A program made the position numbers and the translations under genes. From the NCBI GenBank assembly GCA_013368315.1, contig JAACJM010000017.1, forward strand, positions 744,001 through 808,000: DNA of 64,000 nucleotides, written 5' to 3'. The notes beneath the pieces are model-generated. The model did not search any database and was not told the DNA's origin. It was given only the letters and a program-made list of their open reading frames with translations. Positions 24,201 through 34,414 of this stretch are shown here, piece after piece (positions within the stretch are counted from its first letter, which is position 1; each line of letters starts with the position of its first letter). Source of the stretch: Tetrapyrgos nigripes. Its lineage: Eukaryota; Basidiomycota; Agaricomycetes; Agaricales; Campanellaceae.

Positions 24201-27200
24201 AGAACGAGTGTTGGGATAGTGAGACATACAGGCACGATCCCGACAAGCTAGACCAACTGGTGGTATCGCTCCTCCAGATACACGATACGGCAATTTACCT
24301 TCGTTTCGTCAGAGACCATCTTTTAGATGTCAGACAGGATCTTCTGGAGGAACATCATATCGTCAAGGCATGCTCAGGAGTCTTCAACCAGGTCTCATAT
24401 CCGACACTACCGACACCACCGACATGGGACCTGACGGCTGCGCAGGCAAGGGGATTATTCCCCCACCAGTGCGAGGTCTTCGCCAAGATATTCCAAGATG
24501 CCATTCACTCAGTTGACAAACCCCTCCAAGAACGTGTTGCTGCCGCTGAACAGTTGACGAAACTGCCGACGACTACTATCCACGAGCTTGCAGCACTTTT
24601 GAAAGAGGACCTGAACCCACGTATCTCTGAGGCCATCCTCATGTTCCTTCCTCAACTGGATGAACCTGCCGCTGGTATACAATTCCTGCTGGCACCCATT
24701 TATCTGAATGGTGATTTGGCGAGGACAGCGGTGTTTGGGGTCAATCGGGTTCTTGAATATGTGAAGGCTTCAGAAGCCGCTGCGATGATAGCAGCTGCTT
24801 TTCCTCCTGAAGAGTCCGGTCGATATCTCAAAGTGACTGTTGCAAAAGAGTTTGCACGTATTATATGCCAATATACTCAGCTTCCTGAGGCGCAAAAGGT
24901 CGTTCGGAATTTATGGGATAGAAAACTTCATCAAGACGGTGAGATACCCAGATTCCTCTTTTCGCTTTCCGTATGCTGATTTATCCAATCTCTAGTCCGT
25001 GTTGCCCTGTTACAGTCCATTATGGCTCTGCTAGGCTCATCACAGGAAGATCTGGCATGGTCTATCATTCTCGAAGCCGTTGGCAACCCCAAGTTGCAGC
25101 TGGATGACACCCTATTCACGCTGGTAGCAGTCAAACCTCGTACTGTGGAGCAGCATAATGACGTCGGATACCATGTCACCCTCGGCTCTCTTCCGGTCTT
25201 GGACAATATCGCCGTTGCCCTCATTCCAATCGCTGTCGCGACAGGTACTTGGAAGAGGTTTTATGGCCTCTGGCCCATCTCAAGCAATATGGAGAAACCG
25301 AATCCATGTCCAAGTACGATAGGGCAAAGCTGAATGAGAGGGTGACACATATTCGTCAGGGTGCATATTCCAAGATCTTTTTCGAATTCCTCACCAAGGA
25401 CAACGCCGTCGCCTTCGCAAAACGTGCGTTGGAGGATATCACTCACAGTCCTGGGCAACCCGTTTCTGATACCAGAAAGATAACATCCGCATGTCCATTC
25501 TGCGCGACCTCGAAATTGATCGAAAATCAACTGGACTGCTACAACATCTTTACCTTCCTGGTCAATTCAATTGGACGATGTGTCGTCAGAAATCCTGTCG
25601 CATGGGAATCGCTTGTTGGTGTCGTGGATTCCTTAGCTACTCTGGTATCGCAGATGAAGGACAAACCAAATCGACCTGGGATGTTGGCTTACAATTGGCT
25701 GAACTCAATGGAGCTGGGCTCGAAATACCTCTACGAGACACCTAATGAGGTTCGCACCCAGCTGACGCAGGAACGGATGAGCCTTCTTCAACCATTGAAG
25801 ACGCATGACATCTGGGACCAGTTCCCTTCTGTCATCCTCAACCGTCAGCTGATGGTATTCCAAAATGATGCCACACGGTCTGAGGATGGCGCTCTCAAGT
25901 CTGATGCAGTCATCCTCTTCACCAACATGATCACCATGTCACGGAAGTTTGTCCTCGACAAGCCTAATACCATAAAAGGCTTGGGAATGGTGCTTGGATC
26001 TTGTCGCAAGCCTGTGAAATCGGCCCTTCGTCCAGAAATTCTGGATGGTGGTTTCGGTGTGTCGGAAAGCACTTGGCAACTCGATATTAAGATGTACATT
26101 CTGGGGTCTTGTTACGAGTACAACGAAGAGTATGCACAACTCCTATCCTCTTTCCACTCCCACGTTGCAGTAAATGAACTTTCCTTCTATCAACTAAATT
26201 GGAAGGCCCTTGGCACACTGGTAAAGGATTTATGTTTGCACACAAAATCTCCAAACCGTTTTAGCTCTTTTCACACAACTGCTCTCAACCCCATCTTGGA
26301 ACGGGATATCGCTGGCAGTTGCGATAGGCTGCTGTTGGATTACTTGTTTGAACTAATGCCGTCCGCTTTTTGCGCTCAGCTGCCGGAATGGGTACTTCAG
26401 AGAACAGGGGACCTTCTGACACCTCACCCAGCCTCTCCTGTCTCGAAACCCACGGCTTCCCCTTCCATCACACAAGCAGTCCAGTTCAGCAAACAATTGA
26501 TGTTGCACGCTGGTGCTGTTAACAAGAATGACAGTCTGACCCTTGCCCAATGTATGGTTGCCGAGTCGGTGTATTTTGGCACTGTTTCAAATCTGGACTT
26601 GAAAAAGTCGCCAGAAATGGACTCTTCAGAGGCTATCATCACCTACCCCTACTTCTTTTCAACAGATGACAGCGGTGGAGATATCGAGGACCGATCTGGC
26701 AAATCCACCGTCGCAGCTTTGGAGGCTTCTTACGAGGCACGCAAAGCTAATTTGATTACGAGAATCTTCAAGTCCCAAGCCGCCGTGGAGACACATGCTT
26801 CTGCAACGACTTTGGACGTGATGATGCGTTTATACGAGTTTTACCCGAAACTTGCCATCGCCCATCCCTCGCTTTACTTTTCCTGTCTTTGCCTTTCCTT
26901 CAGCTCTCCCGATATGTTGGACGCCTCTCAGAAACTCATCATGTCGCTCAAGACCGTCCTTGTTCCCAACAAAGAAGGAGAGAGTGGAAACAAATGGGGT
27001 TGGGTACCTCCGCCCGCACTCGCCTTGTCATTCGCTCGGAAAATGTTGACAGAGATACCAGAAGAGATCTCTGACATCTCGTTGGACGAGAATTGGACTG
27101 TTGGGCCCATTCGGGCTAAGACGGCAGCTGTGGATCTCTTGCTTTGGTGGAAGGACACGTATAAGGATGGGGAAGGGATTTTCCAAAAGTTGCTCAAGAT

Positions 27201-27369
27201 TGAAGGGTATGATGAGCTGATGCTGGAGTACGAAGAGCTGAAAATGTTGGCATGGAAAGATGAGGACCACGCTGTTCAGAACGCCGTAACTAGGTTGTTT
27301 ATGGCGGATTTCGGGATCACCCCTATTTCTGTCAGGAATTACACGTTGCAGACGACTTCAGCTCTCTGA
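21212..27369 (+). CDS. very large helical-repeat (HEAT/ARM-like) protein of unknown function
   Basis: Five or so long exons encode nearly 2,000 residues rich in amphipathic helices with little low-complexity sequence, consistent with an ARM/HEAT-type solenoid. I recognise no catalytic motif and no membrane helix. Introns fit well near 21847-21900 (R/ILPTRP), 23473-23536 (ENVTP/NRNLQ) and 24942-24994 (LHQD/VRVALLQS). At about 25,235-25,245 the frame changes by -1 without a plausible intron: upstream frame reads IAVAT, downstream RYLEEVLWPLAHLKQYG. Both sides look coding, so a missing base or a real frameshift is likely. The start is either 21212 (MSYPLPANEADF, preferred because the folded part begins there) or in-frame 21137. 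The stop at 27367-27369 lies 98 bp from the end of the converging cyclase gene. Confidence 0.78.
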
Positions 27370-27467
27370 TATTTTTTCTTGTACTTTGGGGTCTATGTAT
27401 TCTATCTCAGCGGATGATGTATTATGTATAGGACGTCTATGTTGTTACTACCATTTCACGTTATTAT

Positions 27468-29463
27468 CTAGTGTCCCCCAAAACGAGTAGCTAGATCTTC
27501 ATCGATGGAAAAAAGCCTATCGTAATGGGTAGACTTGTCAACGCAAGGAAGCGTCTCGGGGGAATACGTAGGGACAGGTGCATGTAGAGCTGCAATAACG
27601 TAGCTTCGACAAACGCGCTCACTGCTATACAGCACTTTCCCGATCCATATGAGGGAACTAGCCTCCAGTTTCCTTGAAACCCAAGGCTTTAAATAACGCC
27701 TTCCTGAAGCAATAGCTAAATCAATCTGCTTGCTGAAAGATTTAGTACCAATACATGGAAGGGATGCAAGTCGGGCGAGAGAGAGGACACAGTAAGCTGT
27801 CTCTTCTGGGTTGCCGTTGACGCCCCAAGAACCATCCTCGTTCTTCGTCTGGAGGATGCATGACAGAATCTTGAAGAGGACGAGGGGAAGTCTGACTCCG
27901 AGACGGTTTCCATCGGATGCGGTGGTGTCTTGAAGACGGCCTTGACCGCTTAGATGAAGAAACGATGTCATGGCGGTCGTTGTAAGCAGCGCAGGGTACC
28001 ATGGAGAAGCATGCTACATATTAAAAGAAATGGAAATCTTAGAGCGTTATTTCCAAGCTGACAGATGTTATGTACTCACCCACTTATCCAAAACCAGCTT
28101 CTTCGAACTCCAATACTCGTTCAAAAGGAAATACATCACTTTTAGAATCTGCTTCGCATACTTTTCAGGCTCCGGGTGAGAGAGAAACGCTATAAGTGCA
28201 TGGCAATTCGCCGATACACTCGGGTTGCGTTCGTATTTAAAGCATTGGAAATGAGTTGGGAGTTCAAAAGCGTTTAACAGACTGTCCAATGGGAATGGTT
28301 TTCCGATATCGATATGGAGAAGGGCGGTCAATGCTTTGGAGTCTGGACGTATCGTCAGCGTCTGGTGTAACGTTTGGTGCTGTCAAAGGGTTATATAGAG
28401 CTTTGAGCGTTCCCATATGACAGCGAGAGAAGTAGGAGAGGACTCACCGACTCCAATGACCCCGTTCCCAGCAGTGAGATAAGAGCAAAGAATGTCACCT
28501 ATTCGAGCGAGCGAGTGTTGGTCGAGGTTTTCCAGGGCAAACCCGCTCTCCAAGAGATTGCAGACCGGCTATACGTCTGGCTCAGTCGTCACGTGAAGAT
28601 TAGTATGAAGGCGCACTCACCCATGCAAACTCCATCACCGTAGTCGGCCAGACGGTGCTGACAGCTCCGCTATAGCCACAAGACTTGAAGCGTTGAATGA
28701 CGCGGCGCAAGTAATCCTCTGCTTCTCCATCCCATTCGGACACAGACATGAGATACGCTGCCGTAGACGCAGGCGAGCCGAAAAAGTTCCCGTCACGTTT
28801 GTGATGCCTCAACCTATCAAAATCGCATTTCCCAACAAACGCCTCAAGGGAATGAAGAATCCCCGTCGGAAGAGCGTCAGGTTGATACATGCCCTCTAAA
28901 TTGACCATCTTGAGTTTGGACATGTAAACCTCGTATAGAGGACCGCGACCAGGGAAGTCGAAATTGATCCCCTCATCATCCAAAAGCTCCAGCAAACGAG
29001 GTATGATCATTTCAAATGCAATACGTTCAACAGAAGCGCTATTCCATTCTTTGAGTGCACCTGTAAGGAAGCTGACCGCTTTCTCGACGCGATCAGCGAG
29101 GTCTAACGGACACGACGTATGTCCGAGTCGTTGGTGATGTTTGAAGGAGAGGAGGCAAGCGAGGGTGTTTATGATGGCGTCATGGATATTGGTGCAACCA
29201 GGAGAACGCCAGCTACCGTCCTCTAGCTGTGCGTCGTAGATGAATTGGAAGCACTCGGGGAAAACCCGGTACCTGGAACCATTCGGTTCTGCCCGCGACA
29301 CCATGGACACCCAAGCAGTGTCATATATGCTGTGACTAAACGTGCCGATTCCATTTCCAGCGTCAAAGAGCTCGACAAGACTTCGAAGCAATTCGTTGGC
29401 GGCGTTGTATGTGTCGATGTCGTGTGAAGGGATAGGGGAGGAGGTCATCAACGACACGGTCAT
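27468..29463 (-). pseudogene. class II diterpene cyclase (copalyl-diphosphate-synthase-like), frameshifted and lacking the class I domain
   Basis: Four exons read from 29463 to 27468, about 600 codons. Exon 1 carries the family's N-terminal features (SIYDTAWVSMV, DAQLEDGSW, then PRLLELLDDEGINFDFPG). Exon 2 is short (CNLLESGFALENL). Exon 3 opens with the class II acid motif DADDT at about 28350, which in copalyl diphosphate synthases protonates geranylgeranyl diphosphate. One codon later the frame breaks: SKALTALLHIDIGKPF continues only in another frame. Exon 4 has a QTKNEDGSWG motif and ends DLATRFGGH. Bifunctional fungal cyclases run to about 950 residues and have a class I domain with a DDxxD/E metal site; here the frame stops before it. 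With the base change corrected it would be a class II-only enzyme; as read it is broken. A single-base assembly error is the main alternative. Confidence 0.72.
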
Positions 29464-29683
29464 GGATGCGAGACGCGTCGTGCCAGTCTAAATTTGACAG
29501 TGAGAACGTGTAGAAGGCTCAAGCTCAGTACAGCTTGAGTATGGGACTGAGTTGAAGTGAGCAGATTGGTGCAAGAATCGCACTGAAAGAGCGAAGTAGC
29601 TATATACTGCCTCGCTACCTCGCCGCTGCACCTGTACTCGCCAAAATCGTAGATATATTGCCTTAGAAGTCGAAGATATGCAG

Positions 29684-30098
29684 AATTGACAAATAAAGTG
29701 GGGGATGGAGAAGATGAGGCGTTCTCAGAGTGAAAACCAGAAGTAGGTCCTCGTGCCGGCCCGAATCCTACGTCTACTATCATATCGACGTTGCTACGTC
29801 AGATGAGAGATACGATTCCGTAGCATGTAACAGGCATCTCCTGGCTAAGGGAAAATCGTGCAAAGTAGTGCTGCGAAGGAGAGAGTGGAAGATGTGGGGA
29901 ATTGCAGGCAGATAAAGCGGTGGGTAGAGAAGATGAGGCGTTCTCAGAGTGAAAACCAGAAGTGGGTCCTCGTGCCGGCCCGAATCCTGCGTATTCTATC
30001 GACGTTGCTACGTTGGATGAGAGACACGAATCCGTAGTCTGTAACAGGCATCTCCTGGCTAAGGGAAAATCGTGTAAAGTAGTGCTGAGAAGGACGAG
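29684..30098. repeat. direct duplication, two units of about 200 bp
   Basis: Unit 1 spans about 29684-29886 and unit 2 about 29901-30098. Long stretches are identical, for example gaggcgttctcagagtgaaa and gcatctcctggctaagggaa. The units differ by scattered substitutions and a few small gaps. They lie just upstream of the cyclase start (29463), which is transcribed away from them, so they sit in its probable promoter region. Confidence 0.9.
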
Positions 30099-30250
30099 TC
30101 TCGGCTCGCTCATCATTGATCATGTAAGTGGCGAAGATGGAAATTGCTGCGCGCGAGAATCAAAGTCAGTCGCAAAAGAACAGAGAGACGGAAATTTGCC
30201 CACAGGTAAGGCTGATGACACTGGTGGTTTCGAATTGGGCTGGGATTTCT

Positions 30251-30503
30251 TCAGGTCTTAAGGGCAAGGTCAGCAATGATACCTCGGACTGACGTATTCT
30301 CTTCAATGGCTTCACTCAACAGGTATCCTGCATTGTTGATCAGGACATCTACCTGACCACTGATATGTATGTTAGCTGCCTTCACAATGAAGATCTGGAG
30401 TCTCACAAAGCGGCAATTGCTTCCTTAACAAAGTCTTTCAGAGCCTGCATTCCACGAGAGAGAGCATCTAACCAGAGGTCGACTGAATCTTGTCGAGCAG
30501 CCT
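30251..30503 (-). pseudogene. short-chain dehydrogenase/reductase fragment
   Basis: Two exons separated by an intron around 30360-30408 encode AARQDSVDLWLDALSRGM, ALKDFVKEAIAAL, then VDVLINNAGYLLSEAIEE and a stop at 30251. The NNAG motif after a hydrophobic strand is the classic signature of SDR enzymes, NAD(P)-dependent oxidoreductases. The N-terminal TGxxxGxG cofactor motif and the downstream S-YxxxK active site are missing, and the frame stops soon after NNAG. It is therefore a relic. Its closeness to the cyclase suggests it may once have been a tailoring enzyme of the same pathway, which is only inference. Confidence 0.6.
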
Positions 30504-30694
30504 GAGATGAGGACAACTGAGGTCATGATGATAGTTTTGGTTCAAAATCTGCGAATAGAAGCGCACAGAATCTAAAGAACTCAGGAATGTGTCCCTAGAG
30601 ACCCACCATCACTCTATCCATAACATAGTCGAAGTCCCAGAGGCATGGAGAGTGGTGGTAGCGGACAAACATCTTTTGATTCTCTACTCCCATC

Positions 30695-31988
30695 ATGTCT
30701 TCGCGAAAACGCAAACATCCCAACCGAAACCGGTCTCAAAGATACAGAAACGAACCAGGCGGCAGTCAGACGAGGATACACGAAGAGATAGTTTTTACGC
30801 CAGATCCCGTCCTTTTTATCCAGGCGCATGAAGCAGATGTCATACGTGGACCTAAAGGACGCGTTGCTGCGCAATCTCTAGAAGTCAAAAGAAAGGATGC
30901 TCAAGACGAATGGGAGATTGGGAGTGGTCTTATAAGATGGGGAGGCGACGCCGTCATTCCTCAAGGATTTCCTGACGACGATAACGAGGACAGTGCATGG
31001 CCTTCTACCTCGACTTCTGAAGGGATATGGGTAGATAGGTACGATTGTTTCATGTTTTAGGCTCTAATGAAAAGGTGTTCTTCATTTCGTGGATATGGAA
31101 AGGTTTCTGCGAGACCGCGATGACATAGTACGCCCCAACAACTGTAGGAAGCACTGACATCTCTGTTTCTCTGGCTCTTTCTCTTCGCATTTCGGGCATA
31201 TAGCTAATGCCTACTTTACAGATACGATATACGACTTTTGCTGGACGCCCTACCCTTTCCAACGTCCCACGCTGAACCTCGGCCAAATTCTCCGTCAGGG
31301 TGGTCTGACCTCCCTTCCGATTCAGAAGACATGTTTTTCTTGTCTCCAATGGAGATTGAAGATTTTCATCGTGAAAAACGGCGTAAATTGATGGAACGAG
31401 CCCAAGAGGAGCGTTTGAAGGCAAGGATGGCCGAAGACGGCGAATCAGTTGAGCAGGAGGATGTTTGGGGTGGAAGTGACGAGGAGGTGTGTATTTTTAT
31501 CCTGTCTTCTTGACTCTTCTTCTTACTGCGTCGCCCAGCCTGACGAGTCCCAAAAAGAAATTATGCGCCGTACAGCAAACAGCATCCTAACTTCTCCTAA
31601 TCCTGCCCAACTCGAAATGCGTATTTTAGCTAATCATGGCGGAGACAAGCGTTTTGCCTTCTTGCGTGGACGGTGGAAACGGTCCTGGGAGGTTGTCAAA
31701 GGCCTAAGGAAGCTAGAAATGAGGAAAGAACAAGCTGAAAAGGAGGAGGAACAGAAGAAGAACAAGGGGTTGGGTTTTCTGGCGGATTACGGGGATAGTG
31801 ACGACAGTACTTTTGATGATGGCGATCCTGCGGAAGACACCAGAAACGAAGAGGCTGCGGGAGCACAAACGGAGGGAATGATTGAGCAACCACCACCATC
31901 CGTTCCAGCTCAGGATGACGAGGCTGCTATGCAAGCTCGTCGTGCCAGAGCAAAGGAATGGATGGAGAAACGTAAAGCTTTGGGATAG
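30695..31988 (+). CDS. SURP-like, charged nuclear-type protein
   Basis: Three exons (30695-31038, 31222 to about 31486, about 31541-31988) give roughly 350 residues. The N-terminus is very basic (SSRKRKHPNRNRSQRYR). The middle has YDIRLLLDALP and a charged helix (EKRRKLMERAQEERLKAR). The third exon carries TANSILTSPNPAQLEMRI, then KRFAFLRGRWKRSW, which follows the spacing of a SURP (SWAP) module: A..I, E.RI, then an aromatic FxFL block. A charged coiled coil and an acidic tail follow, ending KEWMEKRKALG. SURP proteins act in pre-mRNA splicing, so a nuclear RNA-processing role is a reasonable guess. The first intron (31039-31221) is long for this locus. The start is the ATG before the basic N-terminus. 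Confidence 0.65.
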
Positions 31989-32426
31989 GTAGGACGAGTA
32001 CATATGTTTTCTTACTGTATCCCTGACACATCTCTAAACCGGTATGGACGTGTATTCTAATTTCTATCGTCCCCCTTTATCCGCACCTCATCTGGTTCCC
32101 TTCAGGAAATTTTATTCCACGCCATAGTCAGACGACCTGCTCTGTTGCTCAAGATGGTAAACGCAAATCAAATCTGGCTGAAATGATTCGGAGAGGGCGG
32201 CTCGAGTCAAGAAATTTGCAGACTAAAATGCGCAGGAGCTGAGACCTGCGACAGGAGATAATACTTTCAATACTTTCAATACCTACAAGTGGAACTGGTC
32301 TCTATATTATTGACTCGTCATGGCACCACCCGAGAACGGGACCGCAACTGAAGGGAGCGCTTTGATCAAGCTGTGTTCGAGTCACTAATCTGTCTCACTC
32401 AACAATCACTTCGTCCTCTGCCCACT
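31989..32426. other. intergenic between the SURP-like gene and the Argonaute relic
   Basis: About 440 bp with no credible coding frame. It includes a short direct repeat, atactttcaatactttcaat, near 32262-32280. It would hold the promoter of the Argonaute relic. Confidence 0.5.
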
Positions 32427-34054
32427 ATGAGCAACAACCAGAGACGAGGACGAGGAGACCGTGGTGGTCAGCGCAGTGACAATCCGTCAAGAGGAAGAGG
32501 TCACTCGGCCAGTTCCAGTACTCGTGGAACTACTGGAGGACATAACCAAGTATGTCCCTAAGCTTTCTCATTGTACGGTAACTAACGCGTCAAGGGGGCT
32601 CTTCTGATAGATATACGGAGGGTGCAACTGACTACCGTCGCCACGATCTTCTACCGCTCATCTCTGCGCTAAATCTTGTCACTCAACAACATCCTTCGCG
32701 CACTGGCGTCCGAGTTGGCAAGAATCGTTATTTCTTCCCCACTTCATCGGAGCCATTCCCTCTTGGTCCGAGGGTTGTGGCTTTCAGGGGTTATTATACC
32801 TCTGTACGTCCTGTGTATAAGCAACTTATGGTGAACGTGTAAGGCCTCTGATCCCCTATACGCAAATATGATTCTGACCTGGTCTGACAGAAATGCGTGT
32901 GACGGCTTTTGTACAACCAGGAAAGCTGGCAGATGTAATTCGAGAGTTTACTGCCACGTCCGAAGGTACTGTTCCGAAGGAGCTGGTTCATAGTATCAAG
33001 GTCACCACCTTCCACTTGGGATATAAACGTCGCTACAAACTGCAAGCCATCGAAACAACACCTGCTCGTATAACTATCTTCTATTGTGACGAGTACAAGA
33101 AAAATATATCCGTTCAAGAGTATTTCCAGAGAAGTGAGACTTAAGCCTGCATCAAAGATAGAAGTTACTGATGATGAATCCTGTTCTAGAGCACGGTACT
33201 ATCCTTGATCATCCAGATGATTTACCAGTAGTCAACGTCGGCAGTTCTCAGAAGAAGACCTACTTACCCGCAGAACTTTGCGACGTTGAGCCTCAAACGT
33301 ATCGCGGAAAGCTCAACAAAGAGGAAACGCAAAGGATGCTCAAGGCTGCTTGTAACCGCCCCATTCTTAATGCGACCAAGATTACTCAGGAAGGTTTCCA
33401 GAAACTCGGTTTTCTACCTCCCACCTCCCCATCGATTGGATTTAATGTGTCTGTCTCTAATGAAATGGCAGTCATACCGGCTAGAGAATTGTCACCTCCT
33501 TGCGTAACGTACTCGGGTGCGAACGTGTCGAGGAACCCTGTGAACGGGACGTGGAATATCGTCAATGACCAATTTCACCGAGGGCACAGATTTCGAGGTG
33601 GTGCGTCCTCGTTGTGCGAGATGGGGAAGATAAAGTAAAAGATAATCAAAATGCGGATCTCGGACGTTTCTTGGGCCACGGATAAATGCCATTTACTCTG
33701 TATCTGCAGGCGCACGCCGGCTTACAAGGCCACGTAAAGCCTACGCACTACATCGTCATATACGACGAAACGCGCTTCACTGCAGACGAGATCCAGAAAG
33801 GTACCCACGATGCAAGCTACCTTTACGCCCGTGCGACCAGATCCGTTAGCCTCATACCTCCTGCTTATTATGCCGATTTGGCTTGTGAAAGAGGGAGGTG
33901 CTATCTGGGTGATTTTTTGGTGGGAAACGATGACGACAAATCTGGAAGCAAAGGAAGTGGCAAAAAGAGTAACGCAGATAGCAAAGCAAAGCAGAAACAG
34001 GTATTCGAGGACGCCACCGGGAGAGCTTGGGGCCAAGGAGTAAGTGTGGTCTAG
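32427..34054 (+). pseudogene. Argonaute gene with N, MID and most of PIWI deleted
   Basis: The first exon encodes an Arg/Gly-rich tail (RRGRGDRGGQRS) typical of fungal Argonautes. The frame then jumps straight to the linker-1 region (LLPLISALNLVTQQHP, RVGKNRYFFP, FRGYYTSVRPVYKQLMVNV), skipping the N domain. PAZ sequence follows (TAFVQPGKLADVIREF, YKRRYKLQAI, NISVQEYFQR, LPVVNVGSSQKKTYLPAEL), then linker 2 and the beginning of MID (NPVNGTWNIVNDQF). After about 33580 it resumes only at the last PIWI exon (AHAGLQGHVKPTHYIVIYDE, LYARATRSVSLIPPAYYADL). The three acidic catalytic positions of PIWI are gone; only the C-terminal His of the tetrad (in KPTHY) remains. There is also a frame change at the intron near 32840-32891 (NVNAC versus VTAFVQPG), and exon 1 joins exon 2 out of phase. 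As read it cannot be a working slicer. Confidence 0.85.
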
Positions 34055-34414
34055 TATACCTTCTTTGGTTTCTGCGAGCTGATTTTGACGTCCGCAGCTT
34101 CACCAAGATGTCAGAAGCACTATGTTTTATATCTAAATACGATTCAAGTGAAGTTGGCTAGGAAAAAAGCGGTCGCAAAATTGGGCTCCATGTTGACTTA
34201 TCGTTAAACTTTATGTAAAATTCTGGTAGTAGACATCAAACCCTTGCAAAACCAAGTCTGGCTTGCATGAATCCTGGGCCTGAGTGGTCGAAATTACTTG
34301 GATGTGCTTAGAGTCAAAAATCTCCAGAAAAATTTTCGTAGTAGGTCTCATAATTATCGGCAGGCATTTGAGTGCGGAACCATATTTGGACCTGCCGCTC
34401 TCCGACCTTTTGTC
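34055..34414. other. intergenic, promoter region of DPH2
   Basis: About 360 bp with no coding signal. It contains the 3' end of the Argonaute relic and the probable promoter and leader of DPH2. Confidence 0.5.

Noticed and set aside
23588..24246. Minus-strand frames of 215 and 147 codons
   Set aside because: Antisense to a well-supported exon of the helical-repeat protein.
25235..25252. Programmed -1 frameshift signal
   Set aside because: No heptamer slippery site of the X-XXY-YYZ type is visible at the break, so I treat it as an indel or error rather than recoding.
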